Assembly (NCBI GenBank): GCA_001803565.1
Contig: MHDQ01000126.1
Coordinates: 1 to 11,629, forward strand
Reading direction: 5' to 3'
Origin: Nitrospinae bacterium RIFCSPLOWO2_12_FULL_45_22
Lineage (GTDB): Bacteria; 2-12-FULL-45-22
Length of the DNA stretch: 11,629 nucleotides
The notes beneath the pieces are model-generated. The model was not told where the DNA came from. It saw only the letters and a program-made list of their open reading frames with translations, and ran no database searches. The first letter of the stretch is position 1. Each line of letters opens with the position of its first letter. Shown piece by piece: positions 1 through 5,859 of the stretch. The translations under genes were made by a program, and so were the position numbers.

Positions 1-15
1 ACAAAATTAGCACTG

Positions 16-71
16 CAAAATTAGCAATTAACAAGAAGGAATTGCTTTTGAAATGCTAATTGCTAATTTTG
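16..71. repeat. AT-rich inverted repeat / potential hairpin upstream of comEC
   Basis: Bases 16-30 (CAAAATTAGCAATTA) and 57-71 (TAATTGCTAATTTTG) are perfect 15-bp reverse complements around a 26-base spacer. The unit CAAAATTAGCA also occurs directly repeated at 2-12 and 16-26. TGCAAAAT (14-21) has its complement ATTTTGCA at 73-80, so several alternative pairings exist. There is no U-run in the right place and no GC-rich stem, so it is not a standard terminator. It could be an intergenic repeat of the REP or MITE kind, or the end of an element extending left of the window. Confidence 0.6.
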
Positions 72-120
72 TATTTTGCATTGAGTAATCAGGCCTTGGT
101 GGCTGAAGAGTTCACAGATA

Positions 121-2634
121 ATGAAGCAGCCCCTAATCCCTCTGGTCGTATCTTATATCCTCGGCATCTTAATAGGTACTATTTATCCCCTGAAGCTTGT
201 TCTTTTATTCTTCTATGTCGGCATTGGCGCCCTTCTTTACATTATTTTAATCTTACCCTTACCTAGGTTTTTGCTGCTAAACAGGAAGGTTGCACCCTTA
301 CTCCTGTTTCTATTCCTACCCCTGGTAAGTGGCCAGGCCTACATGACTTTTCTTAGTATATATGGACAATATTACCCGACGAATCATCTAAAGAGCCTCT
401 CCTTTCCCTACCGGCTTGATTTAGAAGGTCGGCTTTATGCCCCATCGGAAAAATTTCCTAAGAAGACCAGCCTCTATTTAGAAACCAGTCGGGTATGGGC
501 TGGGGGTTCAGAGCGACCGGTTATAGGCCGGGCCAGGATAAACGCTTATGGTCCGATGGATAACCTGGGATTAGGAGATAAGGTAATAATAAGGGGGGTC
601 AAGCTTTATCCGCCTAAAGGGTTTAGAAATTTCTACGGGTTTGATTATCAAAAATATATGGCGCAAAAGGGAATATATGCCCTGGGTTGGGTAAAAGAAG
701 GGTCGAGGATAGAGGTAGTGGATCGGGAAGGTGGCAATTATATCTTCCGGGGCATAGCTCAGTTAAAGACCAGGATGCTAAGCTTTGTTGAGCGCTACTC
801 CCCTCAACCACAAGGGGCTATATTAAAGGCTATGGTCTTAGGGGATAAGGGCTTTCTCGACCGGGGCACTAAGCAGTTATTCAGGGATGCAGGTATTGCC
901 CATCTCCTGGTGGTCTCTGGATTGCATGTAGGGTTTGTGGCCCTGGCTTTTATTGTGCTAGTCCATCCCCTATTGCGCTTTGTCCGATTCCATTTCCTGG
1001 CTGATTGGCCTTATGTCTTGAGGCCCCGTAAGCTGGCTATTGGCCTATCGCTTTTTCCTATCATCTTCTATTCGTTATTAGTAGGTGGAGGTTATGCTAC
1101 CCTACGGGCAACCATAACCGCCCTGGTATTTTTGCTAATATTATTGCAGGATCGGCCCAAAGACCTTTATAGTGCTACCGCTTTTGCCGCCTTATTGCTG
1201 CTCATCTGGCAACCCTATGGTCTTTTTGATCCAGGGTTTCAGCTCTCTTTTGTGGCCGTGCTGGCTATTGCCCATATAATCTCCAGGATAAGCTCAGCCT
1301 ATAAGAAGGGAAACAGCACACAGAGAGCGGAAAACAGGTTAGAGGATAAAGCTAACTCCTCTGGTCTGTTTCCTGCTTTCCTGTTTCCATATATATTAGT
1401 AGCCCTGTTCACTAGCTTAGCTACTTATCCCTTGACGGCTTATTATTTCCATCAGGTATCCCTGGTAGCCCCCCTGGCCAATATGGCTATTATACCTTTG
1501 GGGTCTGTAGTTGTGCCTCTTGGGTTAGCAGCTTGTGGGGCTGCCCTGGTTTGGGAACCGCTAGCCCAGATACTCTTGCAAGTAAATATCCTGATCCTGT
1601 CAGGGATCCTCTATTTGGCCAAATTATTTATCAGCCTACCCGGCGCTTCCTGGCGCATACCTACACCATCTCTACTGAGTATGCTAGCCTTTTATCTTTT
1701 GTTATTCACTGCCAGCAGTTACAAAAAAGCACAAAGGGTCTATCTATGGTCGGCTGTGTTTGCAGGGACGGTTCTGATCATATCCCTATTGGCCCAGTAT
1801 CTCCCCAGGGGAGAGGATGGGTTGCTAAAGGTAACCTTCTTAGATGTAGGGGAGGGGGACGCAATCTTTATAAAGACCCCTTATGGGAAGACCATGATGA
1901 TTGATAGCGGGGGTATCTATTCTGATACCCTGGATATTGGTGAAGATGTGATAGCACCATTTATCTGGAACCAGGGGTTTACTGGAATAGATCATATGGT
2001 AGCTACTCACCCTGACCGGGATCATATCCAGGGGTTTTCTGGCCTGGTAAAGAATTTCCGGGTAAATTCTTTTTGGCATAATGGCGATCGAAAGGCATAT
2101 CATTTCCCTGAAGGGTTTGAAGGGTTGATCAGCCGAAGGGGGGCGAATTATAGTGCCCTAAAGGATAAACATCGTTTTCTTGGGGATCATGGCGTCCTAA
2201 TCCAGGTCTTTAACCTAAGGGAGGCCCTAGCGAAAGAGTCTGGGCCAGAAGATCAGCTTAGGGATAACAATAAGTCCCTGGTCATAAAGCTCCATTATGG
2301 ACGGATAAGCTTCCTGTTCACGGCAGACATAGAAGAGTTAGCAGAAGGTTATTTAGCAGGCCGGGCAAAAGGTTTGCAGAGTACAGTCCTTAAAGTACCC
2401 CACCATGGCAGCCGCTCCTCCAGTAGCAAAAAATTTCTGGAAAAAGTTAACCCCGAGGTCGCGGTAATATCTGTGGGCAACCATAACCCCTTTGGCCATC
2501 CCTCACCCGCAGTGATAGAAAGATTAAAGGAATTAGGTGCCAGGATATATCGCACGGATCAGCACGGCTCTATCCAGATAACCACTAATGGCCAGGATTA
2601 CTCCATACAGACCTACACGGAACTTCAGGATTGA
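121..2634 (+). CDS. comEC: ComEC/Rec2 family DNA-uptake channel protein
   Basis: This is a full-length (837 aa) inner-membrane protein of the ComEC/Rec2 family, which carries single-stranded DNA across the cytoplasmic membrane during natural transformation. The first ~70 residues are hydrophobic segments starting directly at the Met. Residues ~75-200 form the DUF4131-type soluble region (NFYGFDYQKYMAQKGIY near 170-185). The Competence membrane domain begins near 230 and carries the family motif HLLVVSGLHVG at 261-271, then runs through many helices to about 555. A metallo-beta-lactamase-like domain follows from ~570, with DVGEGD at 575-580, THPDRDH ending at His635, PHHGS at 760-764 and GHPSP near the C-terminus. 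All three parts are intact. The binding site before ATG 121 is weak (GAAGAG around 104-109), but this start gives the expected N-terminal membrane segment. No comEA or comEB lies nearby in the window. A cytoplasmic loop near residues 397-423 is polar and built on repeated DNA. The family call is firm; whether the cell is competent is unknown. Confidence 0.95.
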   Translation: MKQPLIPLVVSYILGILIGTIYPLKLVLLFFYVGIGALLYIILILPLPRFLLLNRKVAPLLLFLFLPLVSGQAYMTFLSIYGQYYPTNHLKSLSFPYRLDLEGRLYAPSEKFPKKTSLYLETSRVWAGGSERPVIGRARINAYGPMDNLGLGDKVIIRGVKLYPPKGFRNFYGFDYQKYMAQKGIYALGWVKEGSRIEVVDREGGNYIFRGIAQLKTRMLSFVERYSPQPQGAILKAMVLGDKGFLDRGTKQLFRDAGIAHLLVVSGLHVGFVALAFIVLVHPLLRFVRFHFLADWPYVLRPRKLAIGLSLFPIIFYSLLVGGGYATLRATITALVFLLILLQDRPKDLYSATAFAALLLLIWQPYGLFDPGFQLSFVAVLAIAHIISRISSAYKKGNSTQRAENRLEDKANSSGLFPAFLFPYILVALFTSLATYPLTAYYFHQVSLVAPLANMAIIPLGSVVVPLGLAACGAALVWEPLAQILLQVNILILSGILYLAKLFISLPGASWRIPTPSLLSMLAFYLLLFTASSYKKAQRVYLWSAVFAGTVLIISLLAQYLPRGEDGLLKVTFLDVGEGDAIFIKTPYGKTMMIDSGGIYSDTLDIGEDVIAPFIWNQGFTGIDHMVATHPDRDHIQGFSGLVKNFRVNSFWHNGDRKAYHFPEGFEGLISRRGANYSALKDKHRFLGDHGVLIQVFNLREALAKESGPEDQLRDNNKSLVIKLHYGRISFLFTADIEELAEGYLAGRAKGLQSTVLKVPHHGSRSSSSKKFLEKVNPEVAVISVGNHNPFGHPSPAVIERLKELGARIYRTDQHGSIQITTNGQDYSIQTYTELQD

Positions 2635-2819
2635 AAATCCTCTCTCTTTTCTAGTAAGTGGGGTATTGGAGAAGACAGTAAGGAAAGGTCATAGAAATCT
2701 TTATAAATGCAAAAGGCGTACTGTTCAAATTCAACAAGCATTATGTAATGTAATGACTGTTATAAGAGGATTTTTCTTACCTTTAAGACACCCATGACTC
2801 AATCGAGCAGGGAACAATC

Positions 2820-2942
2820 ATGAAAATTTTGTTATACTTATTACTCATGAGATATAGTGGGTCCATTATTCGTTGTGGTTATTGTTTGTTATTGCCGCCG
2901 ATAGTGTATAAATACATGTTTTTCAGACATGAGCCCAAATAA
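2820..2942 (+). CDS. possible 40-residue small hydrophobic protein (doubtful)
   Basis: ATG at 2820 follows AGGGA (2809-2813) at a 6-base spacing and opens a 40-codon frame ending in TAA at 2940-2942. The product starts MKILLYLLLMRY, then has two cysteines three residues apart (RCGYC) and a hydrophobic stretch around LLLPPIVY, ending in charged residues. It could be a small membrane peptide. Against this, the region is AT-rich, promoter-like sites fall within it, and a 40-codon frame can occur by chance. No family is recognised. Confidence 0.2.
   Translation: MKILLYLLLMRYSGSIIRCGYCLLLPPIVYKYMFFRHEPK
2829..2858 (+). promoter_or_regulatory. weak sigma70-like promoter candidate
   Basis: TTGTTA (2829-2834) and TATAGT (2853-2858) are separated by 18 bases, matching the sigma70 consensus at 4 of 6 and 5 of 6 positions. 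Such matches are expected by chance in AT-rich DNA. It would give a leader of about 160 bases before the sigma-factor gene, including the 2951-2983 palindrome. Confidence 0.2.
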
Positions 2943-2950
2943 GATCGAGG

Positions 2951-2983
2951 CATTATAAGACCGTTAAAACCGGTTTTATAATG
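2951..2983. promoter_or_regulatory. 33-base palindrome upstream of the sigma-factor gene (operator or RNA hairpin)
   Basis: The left arm CATTATAAGACCG (2951-2963) and right arm CGGTTTTATAATG (2971-2983) pair over 13 positions with only one G-T wobble, around a 7-base loop (TTAAAAC). It ends 42 bases before the TTG start of the sigma gene. Each arm contains a TATAAT-like hexamer reading outward, at 2977-2982 on the plus strand and mirrored on the minus strand. No U-run follows, so a transcription terminator is unlikely. A dimeric repressor or activator operator controlling the operon, or a leader RNA hairpin, is the most natural reading. The binding protein is unknown. Confidence 0.55.
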
Positions 2984-3025
2984 TTTATGTAACATCAAAT
3001 CGTTATAGATAATAGGGGAAGGAAG

Positions 3026-3640
3026 TTGACCCTTAGCGCTGATAAGCCGGATATGCATATGGAGGAGCTTGCTAAGAGGATGGTTGCCTTGGACCAGGAA
3101 GCATATCGCGAGTTTGCGGATATTTTCGGCCCACGGTTCAGGTCCTTTTTCTTGAAACGGGGGCTTACGGCTTCAGATGCAGAGGATCTGGCAGTCTCTT
3201 GCATTACCGATATTGCTCTCAAAATAGAAAAATACAAGTCTGAAAAAAAGGGGAGTTTTGTAGCCTGGATATACACAATCATACGCCATGAGTTGGTGAA
3301 CTGGTGGCGTAAGAAACCTGATGAAGTCCCCCTCACCAATGACGGGTTGTTAAATATCGCTCAGGAGGATGATCCAAGGCAGAATATTGACATCATCTGT
3401 GCGGTCGAAAATGCGGTAGCCAAGCTTTCGGATACCGATCAAACCATTATTCAACTCCGGGACCTTGGAGCACAACACTCATATGCCGAAATAGCCGAAC
3501 TCCTAGATATCAAACCCGGTAATGTAAGAGTCCGTCATCATCGGGCATTACAACGACTGCAATCTATCCTGGAAGAAGACCCGCACATCAGGAAACTACT
3601 GAATCGGAAAGAGAATAATGATCGGAGGGAATCCAAATGA
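3026..3640 (+). CDS. ECF-type sigma-70 family RNA polymerase sigma factor
   Basis: This 204-residue protein has the two-domain form of group 4 (ECF) sigma factors. Region 2 spans about residues 22-97, with DAEDLAVSCITDIALKI (51-67) as the core-binding and -10 helix pair and FVAWIYTIIRHELVNWWRKK (78-97) at its end. After an acidic linker, region 4 spans about 124-182, with LSDTDQTIIQLRDLG and a helix-turn-helix (YAEIAELLDIKPGNVRVRHH, 153-172) that would read the -35 element. The chosen start is TTG at 3026, preceded by GGGG (3015-3018, 7 bases away); an in-frame ATG at 3053 is the alternative and would lose nine non-essential residues. It opens the operon, overlaps the next gene by 4 bases (ATGA), and has a large palindrome upstream. 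It probably directs transcription of this operon and perhaps other loci, but its promoter motif cannot be read here. Confidence 0.9.
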   Translation: MTLSADKPDMHMEELAKRMVALDQEAYREFADIFGPRFRSFFLKRGLTASDAEDLAVSCITDIALKIEKYKSEKKGSFVAWIYTIIRHELVNWWRKKPDEVPLTNDGLLNIAQEDDPRQNIDIICAVENAVAKLSDTDQTIIQLRDLGAQHSYAEIAELLDIKPGNVRVRHHRALQRLQSILEEDPHIRKLLNRKENNDRRESK

Positions 3641-4263
3641 GAAGAAAAAAGGAATATCAAGCTTCGCAGATAGAAACCTATCAGGAGCCAGAGTGGTTCA
3701 CTGAAGCCTTACGGGCAACCCGCGATGCAGCCTATTTCGTTAATCCTGTTATTGAGCCGGAACAAATCTCTTTGTCTTTCCGAGAGAGATGCCGCAAAGC
3801 GGCGGAAGTCGCATTGATTCTTGAAACCCTTCGCAGGGAACGGCGGCGTGTTGGTTTCGTGCCATTATCGCTGGCTAACTATATAGAAGGGCTTGCCAAG
3901 GTAACTAACGTGTCACTGACTCCTGTACTGTTATGGCTGGGTATTACCGATCTTGCCGGGTTTGATCATGGCTCAGTGAAGGCCCTTGCCCGGTTAGCGA
4001 AAGATATTGAGATCAGCATCCGTGAGACGCTTGTTCATTTGCGCATTAGCTTTGCTGACCGGTTCGGCCTGGCGCCTATCTCCATGTTGCTCGCACACCG
4101 TCGTTCAACCGATGCTAGGCACAGCCAGTTGGAGGAATGCGAAGCGGCGCTTGATCAGGTCGAGCTGGAATTTGATCCCAAAACAAAAAGGGATTTCCGG
4201 CAAATCAGCGCTGAGGTTCGCTCGGTATATAAGTCTTCAGAAGAGGGTTCTTCTCTGTTCTGA
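3637..4263 (+). CDS. helical protein of unknown function, coupled to the sigma factor
   Basis: I do not recognise this 208-residue protein. It is predicted to be almost wholly alpha-helical and soluble, with no signal peptide or membrane segment. Residues 48-72 form a basic helix ending RRERRRVGF. Residues 75-105 (LANYIEGLAKVTNVSLTPVL within it) resemble a compact helix-turn-helix-like unit. Residues 112-155 form further amphipathic helices, and 163-196 is a charged, possibly coiled segment. Its ATG overlaps the sigma-factor stop (ATGA at 3637-3640), so the two are translationally coupled, the position usually held by an anti-sigma factor. However, it lacks both the membrane helix and the HxxxCxxC zinc motif of common anti-sigma factors. 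A soluble sigma-binding regulator is a reasonable guess from position only; a DNA-binding or adaptor protein is equally possible. Confidence 0.75.
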   Translation: MRRKKEYQASQIETYQEPEWFTEALRATRDAAYFVNPVIEPEQISLSFRERCRKAAEVALILETLRRERRRVGFVPLSLANYIEGLAKVTNVSLTPVLLWLGITDLAGFDHGSVKALARLAKDIEISIRETLVHLRISFADRFGLAPISMLLAHRRSTDARHSQLEECEAALDQVELEFDPKTKRDFRQISAEVRSVYKSSEEGSSLF

Positions 4264-4279
4264 TTGGGGTGATGCTATT

Positions 4280-5827
4280 ATGACCGACAGAGAGGTTTCG
4301 ATAAGCGCTTTGTTAAATAAGCTGGCCGATGGTTGGTCTGCCTCCCATCGTAGTCTCTTAGATGAGGTGATACTGCGATGGGAGAAGAGGTTCGACACAC
4401 GGGTTCAGGTCAAGGATATTGATGAGAATATCTGCAACTTTGTGACCTACCTGAGTAAGATTCGCCTCCGTGGAATGTATCGGCTTCCATGCCTGATCGT
4501 CGGCGGAAAAACTTCAGATTTAACCCCGGCTGTTAAGAAGTTCTGGGAAAAGGTAAAATGTCCAGGTCGCATACCGTTTGTGTTGACCTTATCCGACATT
4601 GCTTACCAACAAGCGCTGTATGTTGTCCCTCGTTCGGATTGTCTATTGCTCCCTCCTGATCAAGTCTTGTCCCTGCTGGATAGCGCTGATCCTCAGGATA
4701 CGCTTAAAGCATATCTCCGACAACAGATTCCAATACGACGGCTTAATCCATATACCATACTTCACTCAACCGACGGGAATATGTTTTTTGGGAGAAGCAA
4801 AGAGTTGGATAGGCTTCGGTACGAGAAAGATGTCAGCTTTGCCATCGCCGGCCCGAGTCGTATCGGAAAGACCTCTCTTTTGAAGCAGTACAATCGTGAG
4901 ATGATCCGCGAGGGTGATTCACGGGTTGCTCATATACGTGAGGTTGACTTCCATGATTGTCAGGATAGAACCCCGAATGGGGTGGCACGTTTTTTTGCGA
5001 TGGAGATTAATCCATCAAATCGGAGTAACAGGATGACTGCCGAGGGCCTGGTTAATTTCTTGAAGTACCAGCGTTCTGAGCATGGACACCGACTGGAGTT
5101 GTTATTAGACGAGGTGGATGAGGTTTGTCAGGGAGGGGCCTTCAATTGTCTCGGCAAGGCGGCCAAGGAAGGTATCTGTCGATTGATACTTTCCGGAAGA
5201 GGATCTTTGCTGAAGATGGCGTTGAGCTCACACTCTCCCATAGGTCATCGCCTGGATCTGATCCGTCCTGAACCCCTTGATACCGAATCAGCGAAAAAGC
5301 TGATTTTGGAACCACTGATGGACCTCGGCTTTCGTGTGATAGGCGTAGATCAAATTATCCACGACGTATTTCATTTAACAGGTCGTTTACCCCATCTTCT
5401 TCAATCCTATGGAAATAAGCTGGTGGATATTGCTCTTGTTGAGGGCACAGATACGATCTCCATAGAGCATATTGATAGACTCAAGTGGGATTTCGAATTC
5501 GCTCAATATTTGACCAGCCCGCTTCAAGACATTGTGGATCCCAAAGGGCGTCTTTTGGCCCTAAGTCTACTGAAGGAGAGCCATCGAGACTTCGATATTC
5601 CGTCTATCCAGAAATTTGCTGAAGGTCTAGGATTTAACCTTGATTATCAGAAAACTAAAGAAATGTGCAATGATCTAGTTATTCACAATATTCTGGCTTG
5701 GAACCAAGGGTTGTATCGAATCGCCACAGGAGCGCTGTCATACTATGCACGCGAGATGAGGTTTTTAGATGATGCTATAGACAAAGCACGCCATGCGATT
5801 AAGACGTGTCCTGACTCCGGCATGTGA
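4280..5827 (+). CDS. STAND/Orc1-like P-loop ATPase with N-terminal alpha/beta domain and C-terminal winged helix
   Basis: The start chosen is ATG 4280, preceded by GGGGTGA (4265-4271) at 8 bases; an upstream in-frame ATG at 4007 lies deep in the previous gene and is rejected. The product has 515 residues. Residues 1-150 contain an alternating alpha/beta domain (LPCLIVGG at 69-76, PFVLTL at 99-104, CLLLPPDQVL at 121-130). A linker (LNPYTI, then MFFGRSKEL at 168-176) leads into a P-loop NTPase of the kind seen in Orc1/Cdc6-like and STAND ATPases. Walker A is GPSRIGKT (191-198), Walker B is LELLLDEVDEV (272-282) with Asp277 and Glu278, a sensor-like ILSGRG lies at 303-308, and LTGRLPHLLQSYG (366-378) matches the family's TGxxPxLLQ helix. 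Residues ~420-490 look like a winged helix. All catalytic residues appear intact, so nucleotide-dependent switching is likely. No membrane segment is present. It precedes the kinase by 32 bases and is probably its sensing or scaffolding partner; the ligand is unknown. Confidence 0.85.
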   Translation: MTDREVSISALLNKLADGWSASHRSLLDEVILRWEKRFDTRVQVKDIDENICNFVTYLSKIRLRGMYRLPCLIVGGKTSDLTPAVKKFWEKVKCPGRIPFVLTLSDIAYQQALYVVPRSDCLLLPPDQVLSLLDSADPQDTLKAYLRQQIPIRRLNPYTILHSTDGNMFFGRSKELDRLRYEKDVSFAIAGPSRIGKTSLLKQYNREMIREGDSRVAHIREVDFHDCQDRTPNGVARFFAMEINPSNRSNRMTAEGLVNFLKYQRSEHGHRLELLLDEVDEVCQGGAFNCLGKAAKEGICRLILSGRGSLLKMALSSHSPIGHRLDLIRPEPLDTESAKKLILEPLMDLGFRVIGVDQIIHDVFHLTGRLPHLLQSYGNKLVDIALVEGTDTISIEHIDRLKWDFEFAQYLTSPLQDIVDPKGRLLALSLLKESHRDFDIPSIQKFAEGLGFNLDYQKTKEMCNDLVIHNILAWNQGLYRIATGALSYYAREMRFLDDAIDKARHAIKTCPDSGM

Positions 5828-5859
5828 AGGCCGTAAATAAAGCAGATGGAGGATAAACA

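Larger units (their letters stand above)
2635..3025. other. AT-rich intergenic region before the sigma-factor operon
   Basis: This 391-base gap separates comEC from the operon. No Rho-independent terminator with a U-run is visible after comEC. Two weak sigma70-like promoter pairs can be drawn: TTGTTA 2829-2834 with TATAGT 2853-2858 (18-base spacer), and TTGTTA 2886-2891 with TATAAA 2907-2912 (15-base spacer, poor). A TATAAT at 2977-2982 lies within the right arm of a palindrome but has no matching -35 element. One short ORF with a ribosome binding site (2820-2942) is listed separately. The operon promoter is probably here, but its position cannot be fixed from sequence. Confidence 0.6.

Noticed and set aside
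1-120. CRISPR-like array from the repeated AATTAGCA units
   Set aside because: The units are too short, unevenly spaced and partly inverted, and no cas genes are present.
1533-1904. 123-codon frame inside comEC
   Set aside because: Its out-of-frame translation has no domain features, and comEC coding is unbroken across it.
2762-2780. Terminator after comEC
   Set aside because: Only a 5-bp stem (TAAGA/TCTTA) with an internal T-run in the loop, so it does not fit a Rho-independent terminator.
2588-2797. 69-codon frame overlapping the comEC end
   Set aside because: It has no ribosome binding site, overlaps comEC out of frame, and encodes a basic product of no recognisable type.
4007-4279. Upstream in-frame extension of the ATPase gene from ATG 4007
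   Set aside because: It lies wholly within the preceding helical-protein gene and has no good ribosome site, while ATG 4280 has a well-spaced GGGGTGA.
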